DNA of 47,888 bases from Sulfurimonas sp. (GCA_027013185.1 JALUXS010000079.1:1-47888), one strand, 5' to 3'. Shown: positions 1 to 9,318, numbered from the stretch's first letter. A program made the numbers and translations. The notes: generated by a model from the sequence alone, not told the origin.

Positions 1-133
1 ATTCAGATTTGGTTTGTGGATCATACGCTATAAGCGTACTCTCTTTCACAATGAAAAGTCTTCCGCCGCCACAACCGTCACCTATTATGCCTTCACAAAC
101 TAAATCATCATTTACGTTAAAACCATGAGTCAT
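1..133 (-). CDS. N-terminal fragment of a hypothetical protein running off the window edge
   Basis: Minus-strand open frame MTHGFNVNDDLVCEGIIGDGCGGGRLFIVKESTLIAYDPQTKSE... starts at 133 and stays open to base 1; it overlaps the stop of the next gene. Confidence 0.55.
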   Translation of the reverse strand, partial: MTHGFNVNDDLVCEGIIGDGCGGGRLFIVKESTLIAYDPQTKSE

Positions 134-500
134 CTAAACAGTCCTCTCTCGCATCTTTTAAAAAATCTTTATAATCACTTGCATTTTTATCTATATTTTT
201 ATACTCTTTATATGTGTAATTTTTAAATGTTGCATCATCGAGACACTTGCAAAGTTTTGTGCTGTTTTCATCGCCTTTGCAATGTGAAATCATCTCTTGC
301 TTTTGAGAATCCTTCCAGCCTGAATAAGAGATATAATAAGGGTACAGCACCCAAATAGCAAACCCAATTGTCAACACGATATTAAGTATATACTCTTTTT
401 TCTTTGTTTGACGGTACTTTCTTACATCATATATCAAAGCAATCACAAAAACGATTTGCAAAGTTATATTAAACCAATCACTATCTAAAAAATCAAACAA
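117..500 (-). CDS. hypothetical membrane protein
   Basis: 127-aa ORF with two N-terminal hydrophobic segments, closely packed with the flanking genes. Confidence 0.6.
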   Translation of the reverse strand: MFDFLDSDWFNITLQIVFVIALIYDVRKYRQTKKKEYILNIVLTIGFAIWVLYPYYISYSGWKDSQKQEMISHCKGDENSTKLCKCLDDATFKNYTYKEYKNIDKNASDYKDFLKDAREDCLDDSWF

Positions 501-503
501 TTT

Positions 504-1151
504 TTATTTTCCTTCTCTTATCTTTTTAATAGCTTGTGCACACATAGTCAGCCCAAAGGTTGCCGTAACACCCATAAAGCTACCTTTTTCTTTCACGGCA
601 GCCTCTTCACTTGAAAAAATCACTGTGTATTTTTTCTTAAAGCCACGTTTTTTCAGCTCATATCTGATTTTTGAACCAAATTTATCGCCGTAGCTTTTGC
701 TAATATCATCTACCTGTACCTTAGTAGGGTCTAACCTTTTTGCACTGCCAAAAGAAGATATAAGTTTTTTATAGCACTTTTGTGCGAGGGCTACTTTTGC
801 ATGTCTATCATCTATAGCATCCAGCACCAAATCATATGCATCAAAATCAAAAGAGTTTACCCATGCTTCATCTATACGCTGTTGAATAATTTTAAGGTGA
901 GGATAATGTTTTTTCAGTGCTTCTACTTTCACCTCATCCTCATGTAATTCTGACCACATTTGTCGATTTTGATTAGATCTATCATACGTGTCAAAATCTA
1001 CTATAGTAATATTTTGCACACCACTTCTATAAAGACAATCCAGACAAAAACTGCCCACGCCTCCGACACCTAAAAGTAAAACTTTTGCATCAGCGAGTTT
1101 GTCAAAATCATCTTTAAGTATTAGTTTTATACGGTCATATTTTTCCATCAA
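504..1151 (-). CDS. tcdA: ThiF/E1-like protein, probable tRNA threonylcarbamoyladenosine dehydratase (TcdA)
   Basis: GVGGVGSFCLDCLYRSGV nucleotide-binding motif, DFDTYDRSNQNRQ and DAIDD motifs typical of the TcdA/ThiF family. Confidence 0.8.
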   Translation of the reverse strand: MMEKYDRIKLILKDDFDKLADAKVLLLGVGGVGSFCLDCLYRSGVQNITIVDFDTYDRSNQNRQMWSELHEDEVKVEALKKHYPHLKIIQQRIDEAWVNSFDFDAYDLVLDAIDDRHAKVALAQKCYKKLISSFGSAKRLDPTKVQVDDISKSYGDKFGSKIRYELKKRGFKKKYTVIFSSEEAAVKEKGSFMGVTATFGLTMCAQAIKKIREGK

Positions 1152-1933
1152 TCAAGCCAATCTTCTAGTTTTTTTATACTTTTATAAGCACTCAAATCTA
1201 GCATAATCGGAGTTATAGATATAAATCCATCACGAATTGCTTCATAATCACTCAAACCTTTCACACCCTCTCTTGGAGTAAAATTCAGTGGATGCAGTCC
1301 CAGCCAGTAATGCTCTTCACCTCTAGGATTACTGTGAACATCGGCTTCATTGGAGTAAATTCTATACCCACAATACGTAGTTTTTATTTGGGCTTCTTGT
1401 GCATCAGGAGGAATGTTGATATTTAAAAACTCTCTCTCACTTAGAGGAAAGGCATCTTCTCGTATTTTTGTTACTATTTTTTTTATAGTTTGTTGTGCAA
1501 GAGAAAAATCACCCTTTGGATTTGTAAAATCCATCACCTGAGAAATTGCGATAGAAGGAATATTATGTAAAACACCTTCCATTGCAGCTGCCGCAGTTCC
1601 ACTATAGGTGATATCTTCACCCATATTTGAACCCCGATTGATTCCGCTTACAATAAGATCAGGCTTTGCTCCTTTATAAATTGCATTTAAAGAGAGATAA
1701 ACACAATCGGTAGGTGTACCATCATCAAGTTTAAAAAAATTCTCTTTGATTCCAACAAAACGCAGGGGTTTTGTCAATGTCAAAGAGTGTCCACAGGCTG
1801 ATTTTTCATTCGCAGGAGCTACAACAGTCACTTCAACATCATCAAGTTCACGTAATGCTTCTACTAAAGAGAGCAAACCTTTTGCCTCGTAACCGTCATC
1901 ATTTGTTACTAAAATTTTATACTTATTTTTCAT
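1148..1933 (-). CDS. surE: 5'-nucleotidase SurE
   Basis: [30 protein letters not shown] and [26 protein letters not shown] motifs. Confidence 0.95.
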   Translation of the reverse strand: MKNKYKILVTNDDGYEAKGLLSLVEALRELDDVEVTVVAPANEKSACGHSLTLTKPLRFVGIKENFFKLDDGTPTDCVYLSLNAIYKGAKPDLIVSGINRGSNMGEDITYSGTAAAAMEGVLHNIPSIAISQVMDFTNPKGDFSLAQQTIKKIVTKIREDAFPLSEREFLNINIPPDAQEAQIKTTYCGYRIYSNEADVHSNPRGEEHYWLGLHPLNFTPREGVKGLSDYEAIRDGFISITPIMLDLSAYKSIKKLEDWLD

Positions 1934-1999
1934 AATGCTATTTTATACAAAACATTATTTAAATTTGATAAAGGAACATATTATGCTTACCCATTAAGC

Positions 2000-3097
2000 A
2001 TGAAAATACTTATTTTACTTTTACTTATAAATTTTTCTCTCTTTGCCTCAGAACTTCAAAAAAGTTATATGGCACTCAACAGCGAAATAGATGCTATTTC
2101 TAAAGATTTACCCACCGAACAAAAGGTAGCACTCTATTTTCTTATTCTCTCAAGCCATGATAAAATCACTTCTACTTTGGCAAGTGATAAAGAAAATCTT
2201 CATTCACTTAAACGTATCAAAGAAAGAACTTTAGCATCTATTGCAGCACTCGACAAGTCACATATTCAGCCAAAAAAAATACAAAAAATAAAAGAACTTT
2301 ATTTGAAAATGGGACATGCAGCTCTCAATTTAATGGCAAAAAAAGCGATAAAAGTCAAAAAAGAGATTATTTATAAAAATAAAATTATCTACAAAACAAA
2401 ATATATAACAAAAGAGAAAAATTCTTATATTGTAAGCATTTTACTTGCAGTTGCTATGCTTATAGCCGGACTTATTATTGGTTATCTCCTATGGAATAAA
2501 AAAGAGGAAGAAAAAGATAATGAACAATTAGATGCATTGCACAAACAAAACATTCTCTTGCATACAGAACTCGAACGTATCAAAAACACGAAAGATAAAG
2601 AGCTTGCACTCTCTTTTAAAAATTATGAAACATTACAAAATAAACATAAAGATTTATTGCTTCAAAAACAGACTGTAGAAGAAGAGTTGCAAAGCGTAGA
2701 ATCTACATGTAGAAATAATATAGAAACAATAAACAAAAAAATCAACACTTTAAAAGAGCAAAAAGAACAATTGCAAAATGATTGCATTATGTATAAGGCA
2801 GATATTGCCAAACAAGAACAAAATAGTTCTAATTTTGATGAAAACCTCTCAGATTTACAAGCACAAAGTCAAGGAATATCTAATGTCCTTGACACAATCG
2901 CAGATATAGCAGAACAAACAAATCTTTTGGCTTTAAATGCTGCCATTGAAGCAGCTCGTGCAGGGGAGCATGGACGCGGTTTTGCAGTTGTTGCCGATGA
3001 AGTACGTAAACTCGCAGAGAGAACACAAAAAACATTAGCTGAGGCAAAGCTCGAAATTTCGGCTGTTGTAGAGGCTATAAACATCCTAAAAAGATAA
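2000..3097 (+). CDS. atypical methyl-accepting chemotaxis-like protein with a short C-terminal helix
   Basis: Signal peptide, TM segment ([23 protein letters not shown]), coiled coil, then the MCP hairpin tip [39 protein letters not shown]; ends 24 residues after the tip. Confidence 0.85.
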   Translation: MKILILLLLINFSLFASELQKSYMALNSEIDAISKDLPTEQKVALYFLILSSHDKITSTLASDKENLHSLKRIKERTLASIAALDKSHIQPKKIQKIKELYLKMGHAALNLMAKKAIKVKKEIIYKNKIIYKTKYITKEKNSYIVSILLAVAMLIAGLIIGYLLWNKKEEEKDNEQLDALHKQNILLHTELERIKNTKDKELALSFKNYETLQNKHKDLLLQKQTVEEELQSVESTCRNNIETINKKINTLKEQKEQLQNDCIMYKADIAKQEQNSSNFDENLSDLQAQSQGISNVLDTIADIAEQTNLLALNAAIEAARAGEHGRGFAVVADEVRKLAERTQKTLAEAKLEISAVVEAINILKR

Positions 3098-3212
3098 AAA
3101 CTTGACAATGGCTCTCTTGTTATTGTAAAATTGCACCAACAAGATAGATACCTAACGTATCTTTTAATCTTTCCTACAATAACAATCTAACACAGTTAAG
3201 GCAGTCATACAT

Positions 3213-4586
3213 ATGAGTGAAAACACATCTTCCACACAATCTCGTAAAAATACAAATACAAAAAACACAAATACAAAAAATAATCATAAACACAATAATT
3301 CAAAATCAAGAACACACACACCAGTAAAAGGTTCGAGCGTTGAAGAACTTCGCACAAAAAGTATTGGCGATCTTATTGATATGGCAGTAAAACTTGGTGT
3401 TGAACAACCAAATGAGCTTAAACGTCAAGATGTTATTTTTGAGATACTCAAAGCACAAACTGCCCAAGGCGGATACATTCTTTTTAGCGGTATTTTGGAG
3501 ATTATGCAGGACGGTTACGGCTTTATTCGTTCTATTGATCAAAGCTTTAATGAAAGTATTAATGATGCTTACGTTTCAAATACGCAAATCAAACGTTTTG
3601 CACTCAGAAACGGAGATGTAGTAACCGGTCAAGTTCGTCCTCCAAAAGACCAAGAAAGATATTATGCACTTATAAAAATAGAAGCTGTCAACTCCCTACC
3701 ACCAGAAGAGAGTAAAAAAAGACCACTTTTTGAAAACCTTACACCTCTTTACCCAACAGAACAACTAAATTTAGAATACCGTGAAAAAGGACTTACAGGT
3801 CGTATGATGGACCTTTTTTGCCCTATTGGAAAAGGGCAACGTGGACTTATAGTTGCACCTCCTAGAAGTGGTAAAACAGAGCTTCTTAAAGAAATAGCAC
3901 ATGGTATTACAAAAAACCATGCTGAAGTTGATTTAATAGTATTACTTGTTGATGAACGTCCAGAAGAGGTCACAGATATGGAACGTTGTGTCAAAGGTGA
4001 AGTTTACAGCTCGACTTTTGATATGCCTGCAAAAAACCATGTTAAAGTTGCTGAGATGGTTATAGAAAAAGCAAAACGTAGAGTTGAACTCGGGCGTGAT
4101 GTCGTCATCTTACTTGATTCTATTACACGTTTAGCCCGTGCTTACAATACAGTAACACCTTCAAGTGGAAAAGTACTCTCTGGTGGTGTGGATGCCAACG
4201 CACTTCATAAACCAAAACGTTTCTTTGGAGCTGCTCGTAACATTGAGCATGGTGGAAGTTTAACTATTATTGCCACTGCCCTTGTAGATACAGGAAGCCG
4301 TATGGATGAAGTTATTTTTGAAGAGTTCAAAGGTACCGGTAATATGGAAGTCGTGCTTGATAGAAAAATTGCCGACAGACGTATTTACCCTGCTATTGAT
4401 ATTTTAAAATCTGGAACACGTAAAGATGAACTTCTCATCGGTCCTGAGGTACTTCAAAAAGTATTTATTCTACGTCAAATGTTGCATAAACAAGATAACG
4501 AGGTAGAAGCTCTGAAATTTATCTATAATACTATGGGTAAAAAATCTACAAACGAAGAATTTTTAGAGAGTATGAATACAAATTAG
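3213..4586 (+). CDS. rho: transcription termination factor Rho
   Basis: Walker [45 protein letters not shown] and [23 protein letters not shown] motifs. Confidence 0.97.
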   Translation: MSENTSSTQSRKNTNTKNTNTKNNHKHNNSKSRTHTPVKGSSVEELRTKSIGDLIDMAVKLGVEQPNELKRQDVIFEILKAQTAQGGYILFSGILEIMQDGYGFIRSIDQSFNESINDAYVSNTQIKRFALRNGDVVTGQVRPPKDQERYYALIKIEAVNSLPPEESKKRPLFENLTPLYPTEQLNLEYREKGLTGRMMDLFCPIGKGQRGLIVAPPRSGKTELLKEIAHGITKNHAEVDLIVLLVDERPEEVTDMERCVKGEVYSSTFDMPAKNHVKVAEMVIEKAKRRVELGRDVVILLDSITRLARAYNTVTPSSGKVLSGGVDANALHKPKRFFGAARNIEHGGSLTIIATALVDTGSRMDEVIFEEFKGTGNMEVVLDRKIADRRIYPAIDILKSGTRKDELLIGPEVLQKVFILRQMLHKQDNEVEALKFIYNTMGKKSTNEEFLESMNTN

Positions 4587-4604
4587 AGTTTAAAAAAACT
4601 CTAA
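4583..4604. terminator. possible hairpin between convergent rho and the GGDEF gene
   Basis: Perfect 9-bp inverted repeat TTAGAGTTT-AAAA-AAACTCTAA that includes the stop codons of both convergent genes; no clear U-tract. Confidence 0.35.
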
Positions 4605-5345
4605 CTCATCGTTTTCATAGGCAACAACTTTGTTGCGGCCTTCGTTTTTTGCCTGATACAAAGCATCATCTGCCATAGTATAAAAACCATCTGCATCAAC
4701 ATTCTCATTTGCAAAATCTACGACCAACAACCCAACCGATATGGTAATATACTTTGCTACTGATGAATTACAATGTTCCAAATGAAGTGCTTCAATATTT
4801 TTCCGAATTTTATTTGCAAAAAGAAGAGAATCTTCTTTATCTACCCTGGAAAAGAGTATACCAAATTCTTCACCACCCAATCTAAAAGCAAAATCTCCCC
4901 CTCGTTGTAAAGATTCTAAAATAACATTTGAAACAGCTATAAGTGCTTTATCTCCGGCATCATGACCATAAGCATCATTATACTTTTTAAAAAAATCTAC
5001 ATCAATCATCAAAAAAGAAACAAACGTTTTATCTCTCGTTGCTCGGCTTATCTCCCGTTTAAGAGTTTCATTAAAATATCTTCTGTTATACAAACCTGTA
5101 AGACCATCTGTAATAGCCAATTTTTCAAAAGTTTTTTTATCAGTTACATCATAATTTACAATAACTTCACCAATTTTTATATTATTATCATCAAAAATTG
5201 GCAGCACACTTGTTTGAATCCAATGAACAGATCCATCCGGCAACACCTTTTCTTCTTCATTTTCTAATTTATATTCATTGTTAATGACATCTTTTACTTT
5301 TTTCACAAATGCGAGAGGCAACTTGTCATTTTTCATTAGATTCAT
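4590..5345 (-). CDS. diguanylate cyclase with partial PAS region
   Basis: RLGGEEFGILFSR GGDEF motif with RGGD I-site five residues upstream; ITDGLTGLYNRRYF; PAS C-terminal half (DGSVHWIQTSVLPIFDDNN...VTDKK). Confidence 0.9.
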   Translation of the reverse strand: MNLMKNDKLPLAFVKKVKDVINNEYKLENEEEKVLPDGSVHWIQTSVLPIFDDNNIKIGEVIVNYDVTDKKTFEKLAITDGLTGLYNRRYFNETLKREISRATRDKTFVSFLMIDVDFFKKYNDAYGHDAGDKALIAVSNVILESLQRGGDFAFRLGGEEFGILFSRVDKEDSLLFANKIRKNIEALHLEHCNSSVAKYITISVGLLVVDFANENVDADGFYTMADDALYQAKNEGRNKVVAYENDELEFF

Positions 5346-5351
5346 CCATAT

Positions 5352-5687
5352 TTATATATTCCCTTGCTTAACGATTACCTCAACCATATCATCTGCAAGC
5401 ATAATGCCTGTTCTATAAAATAATTGTTTATCAGGTTTGTGAAAAACAATTGTCGTTGGGACTTCTTCTATCAAATATTGTTGCATTAAATACCCCGAAG
5501 CATTACAGTCAATATTTAATACTGAAACATTATGAAGCCTGTCACATAACTCTTCAAGCTCCATTTCCATAACTTGACATGCATCACAATATTCAGAACC
5601 AAACTTTAAAACAACAACTTTTTCTTTTTCAAACTCTCTTGCCATAATTTCATAAAAATTATCTTCATCAACATCTATAAAGGGCAT
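5352..5687 (-). CDS. thioredoxin-family protein
   Basis: VVVLKFGSEYCDACQVMEMELEEL (CxxC) and cis-Pro EEVPTTIVF. Confidence 0.85.
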   Translation of the reverse strand: MPFIDVDEDNFYEIMAREFEKEKVVVLKFGSEYCDACQVMEMELEELCDRLHNVSVLNIDCNASGYLMQQYLIEEVPTTIVFHKPDKQLFYRTGIMLADDMVEVIVKQGNI

Positions 5688-5690
5688 TTT

Positions 5691-6920
5691 TCATCCTCCT
5701 AAATTTTTTACAAGACTTTTAAATTCATCTCCACGCTGCATAAAATTTTTATATTCATTAAAACTTGAAGCTGCCGGAGAGAATAACACTATACTCTTTG
5801 AGACATTATAAGCTTTTTTTACACACTCTTGCAAGTTATTTTCAAAAAAAAGCTTTTTCTTTTTCTCTTTTGCTTGTAAAATATTATATATACTTTTACC
5901 AGTATCGGAAAAAAGTATAATATTTTTAATACTACTCTTTTGCAAAAATTGTATCAATGCCTCATAATGCACACCTCTATCATTCCCACCAAGTATAAGA
6001 GTATCAACATCTTTTAAAATTTTTACAGCTTCCATCGTCGCTTCTGGAATCGTTGCTATAGAGTCATTGATATAAGAAACACCATCAATTTTTTGTACAA
6101 ATTCAAGTCTATGTGGCAGTGTTTTAAACTCTTGCATAGTTCGAAGATATATATTCGTATCAATACCTAAAATAGCTCGAAGTTTTTCGAGTATTTGCAG
6201 TGTTGCTGTATGAATAAAGCCGTTTTGCAATTGAAAATCTATTGGGTATTTTAAACTGTTTTTAGAAACATTTAAGCCTTTAAATATTGACTCTTTGAGA
6301 TTATAAATAAAAATATCTTTATTGTTTTGATGAGAAAAGATATTATACTTTGCACTATAATACTCTTCTAAATCTTTATAATAATCCAAATGTTCTTCAA
6401 ACAAATTCGTTATAATGGCAATATGTGGTGAATATCTTACATGTAAAAGCTGGTGCGATGATAATTCCATAACAATCGTTGTATCGTTATCAAGATTTTC
6501 AAGTATATCAAAAGCCGCTATGCCGATATTACCGCATAAAACACTTTTTTTACCCGCATTTTGCAGTAATGCATAAAGGAGTGTTACAAGTGTACTTTTC
6601 CCTTTTGTTCCGGTTACACCGATTATCTGATTTTTGTAGTGTTTTAGCAGTAATTCTGTTGTTGATGTAAAGTTATATGCCTTATAATCAATACCAAGAT
6701 TGTACAAAGATATGCCGGGTGATTTTACAACTAAATCTACAGCACCTAGCTTTTTCAGATAGTTTGCATCACAAGAGGCATGGTTTTTATCTATAATGAC
6801 AAGCTTAGTATTTGGCAAATATTTTTGAGCAAAAGTATAAAAAGATTTTCCCTCTACACCAAAACCAAAAATACCAATGCTTGGGTATTGTTCTAAATCA
6901 GAAATTAAGTTTTTCAACAT
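5691..6920 (-). CDS. murD: UDP-N-acetylmuramoyl-L-alanine--glutamate ligase (MurD family; possibly MurD2, L-Glu-adding)
   Basis: GVTGTKGKSTLVTLL, ITNLFEEHLDYYKDLEEYYSAK, LPHRLEFV, INDSIATIPEATMEA, LGGNDRG and SPAASSFNEYKNFMQRGDEF motifs of the MurD family; overlaps the MurL-like gene. Confidence 0.9.
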   Translation of the reverse strand: MLKNLISDLEQYPSIGIFGFGVEGKSFYTFAQKYLPNTKLVIIDKNHASCDANYLKKLGAVDLVVKSPGISLYNLGIDYKAYNFTSTTELLLKHYKNQIIGVTGTKGKSTLVTLLYALLQNAGKKSVLCGNIGIAAFDILENLDNDTTIVMELSSHQLLHVRYSPHIAIITNLFEEHLDYYKDLEEYYSAKYNIFSHQNNKDIFIYNLKESIFKGLNVSKNSLKYPIDFQLQNGFIHTATLQILEKLRAILGIDTNIYLRTMQEFKTLPHRLEFVQKIDGVSYINDSIATIPEATMEAVKILKDVDTLILGGNDRGVHYEALIQFLQKSSIKNIILFSDTGKSIYNILQAKEKKKKLFFENNLQECVKKAYNVSKSIVLFSPAASSFNEYKNFMQRGDEFKSLVKNLGG

Positions 6921-8259
6921 GACGTTTAAGTATCTTTTTAAATTTTTGTGGCAGATTATTTTGCCCGTTATAATCTACATGTAGATTGTAATTTATATTT
7001 TTCGGTGTATAATATTTGAGCAAACAAGGCAATGTTGCTTGTGAATATGCCTTATATTTTTTACTGAGTGCATAATTTACCTCATCATACGTTCCCACAC
7101 ACTCAAAAGGTTTGACTGCATCACTTTGGCTTAGTGCATCAAAAAGTTCTTGCAGTTGTTCATCATCAAGCATATTTTTAGCAAATATTTTTTCTAAAAC
7201 AGCGTCTTGTATATAATTACAAAGCATAATGTAGGTAAAGAGGCATTTTGGACATTTACCGCACCATTCATTACGTTTACTACCGACATTACAACTGCGA
7301 AATGTAAAAAAATGCTCTTTCGCAAAGGTCGCAAAAAGTTGAGCGATATGTATCTCATCTAATGGACGTAAAAAACTAAAATACTCCACATCATCTGTTA
7401 CAAATTTTGCAATATAGTGTCGAAAATCATTTTCAAATTCTATAGATTTTGAGTACTGATGATTAATTTTTTGTCCATTGTAAATAATGTTTTCTTCATT
7501 GGCACTTGATTCATTGGAGAGAACGATATACTTTGTTTTATATAAAAGTCCCAGCCAAATAGAGATAAACCCCACAATAGAAGAAAAAGGGATGTGCCCA
7601 TTTAGATAGCCTCGTTTGTTAAAATCAAAAATTTTCTCTAAATCAAGTTCGCGTTTTAACTCTATAGAATTTTGCGGGTGTTTTTTCAGTATCTCTTTTG
7701 AAGCAACAATAGGATTCATAGAAAACATCAACGCCTCGGGAAATTCTTCTTTTAGCAGCTCATAGCTGACAAGAGAATCTTTCCCGCCACCAATGGGAAT
7801 AATAATATTTTCTTGCGTTTTTACAGATATTTTTCCAAACGCTTCATCTTTACATGTAGAACTAAAATGCACCAGTTCTTCTTGTGTAACATTTATATTA
7901 TTAAGATAAATAAACTCGCCTAAACCATTAAAGTAAAGTTTGGCAAACCAGTTTTTTTGTTCCCCGTTCAAACTACCACACTCTATAATAAACTTTTGCG
8001 GTACTGCAATTTTATAATAACTGATAGCTTCTGCCATACCGATATGAAATACAATATTTTGCATCTCAAAATCGGTGGAGATTTTTTTATTTTTTGCTAT
8101 TGAAAGCTTATGATAAAAGTCGGTAATATTTCCTTCTTCATCAAGCTGATAATGAAACTTTAAAGCTATTTGATTTTCATCATATTGAATTTCATAGCTT
8201 TTATAAATAAATTTATTTGCTCTTTTGCGTAATTCTTGAAATTTTTTCATAGGAACCAT
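6898..8259 (-). CDS. murL: PP-loop ATP pyrophosphatase-like protein, probable MurL (UDP-MurNAc-L-Ala-L-Glu epimerase)
   Basis: IIPIGGGKDSLVSYELL (PP-loop), SNESSANEENI, INHQYSKSIEFENDF, CNVGSKRNEWCGKCPKCLFTY; translationally overlapped with murD. Start may be at 8250 (MKKFQELR). Confidence 0.65.
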   Translation of the reverse strand: MVPMKKFQELRKRANKFIYKSYEIQYDENQIALKFHYQLDEEGNITDFYHKLSIAKNKKISTDFEMQNIVFHIGMAEAISYYKIAVPQKFIIECGSLNGEQKNWFAKLYFNGLGEFIYLNNINVTQEELVHFSSTCKDEAFGKISVKTQENIIIPIGGGKDSLVSYELLKEEFPEALMFSMNPIVASKEILKKHPQNSIELKRELDLEKIFDFNKRGYLNGHIPFSSIVGFISIWLGLLYKTKYIVLSNESSANEENIIYNGQKINHQYSKSIEFENDFRHYIAKFVTDDVEYFSFLRPLDEIHIAQLFATFAKEHFFTFRSCNVGSKRNEWCGKCPKCLFTYIMLCNYIQDAVLEKIFAKNMLDDEQLQELFDALSQSDAVKPFECVGTYDEVNYALSKKYKAYSQATLPCLLKYYTPKNINYNLHVDYNGQNNLPQKFKKILKRHVEKLNF

Positions 8260-8270
8260 TTGATATTTTT

Positions 8271-8290
8271 AAAAGATTATATAATCTTTT
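8271..8290. promoter_or_regulatory. 20-bp perfect palindrome containing TATAAT on both strands
   Basis: AAAAGATTATATAATCTTTT equals its own reverse complement; lies just upstream of the murL-like gene. Confidence 0.5.
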
Positions 8291-8309
8291 AACTCTATAT
8301 CAACTAAAA
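8286..8309 (+). repeat. direct repeat copy 1 flanking the HDOD gene
   Basis: CTTTTAACTCTATATC-AA-CTAAAA; matches 9295..9318 at 22 of 24 positions. Confidence 0.7.
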
Positions 8310-8356
8310 CTCCTTATAAAATATTCAAGCAGTTTTCTTATCAACAATTTTTAATT

Positions 8357-9163
8357 TTAGGTATTTAATATTTTTTCCAAAGCATTTTCATATAATTCCA
8401 AATCAAGTGCAAACTCTTCAATTGTTTCTTTTGCCGTTGCAATAGACTCTTCTGTTATCTCACCATTTGGCATAACAGTCTCACGCACCGCTTTGAGTTC
8501 TGCTGCCATTCTCTGTTCATCCGGTCCAGTTCCTTCCGGATCATCACTGTAGCGAATGATATGAACAATATCAGGATCAAGCCCCCATCTATGAAAGAGT
8601 GTCGCTGTCACATCTGTTGTTTGCGCACCACATGCAGTTTTTTCTGCACTTGCAATATCTTTTCCTGACATAAGCGCTTGCTGTATGATGTCAACTTTTC
8701 CGTCTTCAACAAGTGTTTTAGCAATGATAACACGACCAATATCCACTAAAAATGCTGCTGGAGCCAAAAGAGAGAGGTTTTTAGACTCTTTTCGCATAAG
8801 CCAATGAATCATTAAAGAAAGCTGTCTGTCACATGCAAGTGCAAACTTCTCTTTTGTCATATTGTACGGAGAGAGATCTATCTCAAAATTGGAATCAACT
8901 GCACTTGCAAGTACAAATGTTCTGGTCGCGTCTTTTCCGAGTAATGAAATGGCCTGCTTAATACTTGTAATGTTACTTTTAATTCCATATGCTGGAGAGT
9001 TCACTATACGAAGAATATTTGCTGTTAAAAGAGGGTCTTTTTCTATCACCTTTTGCATATCTTCAAAAGTCGAATCTGGATTATTATAAATTCTTTCTAC
9101 TTCCTGAACAGATTCAGGAAGTGCCGGAATTGATTCTATATTTGCTAAAAGAGTTTTTGTCAT
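8357..9163 (-). CDS. HDOD domain protein
   Basis: SIPALPESVQEVERIYNNPDSTFEDMQKVIEKDPLLTANILRIVNSPAYG...SIKQAISLLG. Confidence 0.85.
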   Translation of the reverse strand: MTKTLLANIESIPALPESVQEVERIYNNPDSTFEDMQKVIEKDPLLTANILRIVNSPAYGIKSNITSIKQAISLLGKDATRTFVLASAVDSNFEIDLSPYNMTKEKFALACDRQLSLMIHWLMRKESKNLSLLAPAAFLVDIGRVIIAKTLVEDGKVDIIQQALMSGKDIASAEKTACGAQTTDVTATLFHRWGLDPDIVHIIRYSDDPEGTGPDEQRMAAELKAVRETVMPNGEITEESIATAKETIEEFALDLELYENALEKILNT

Positions 9164-9294
9164 TATTTTTTACCTTTCTAATTTATTCAATATTTTATTG
9201 TAGTGCAAGTAGAGCAAAAAAAAATCATATTATGTTTTATTTATCAATACTTTCGCTTACTGTATACTCTCGTAACAATAAAATAAATAATTTC

Positions 9295-9318
9295 CTTTTA
9301 ACTCTATATCTGCTAAAA
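9295..9318 (+). repeat. direct repeat copy 2 flanking the HDOD gene; overlaps putative dnaX promoter
   Basis: CTTTTAACTCTATATC-TG-CTAAAA; TGCTAAAAT resembles an extended -10. Confidence 0.7.

Noticed and set aside
2869-3108. 79-aa minus-strand ORF opposite the chemoreceptor gene
   Set aside because: Antisense to a strongly conserved MCP tip; Ala/Ser-rich composition typical of a shadow ORF.
3241-3310. Short aaatacaaa repeats as a possible CRISPR or other array
   Set aside because: Repeats lie in frame in the rho N-terminus, are very short and have no unique spacers.
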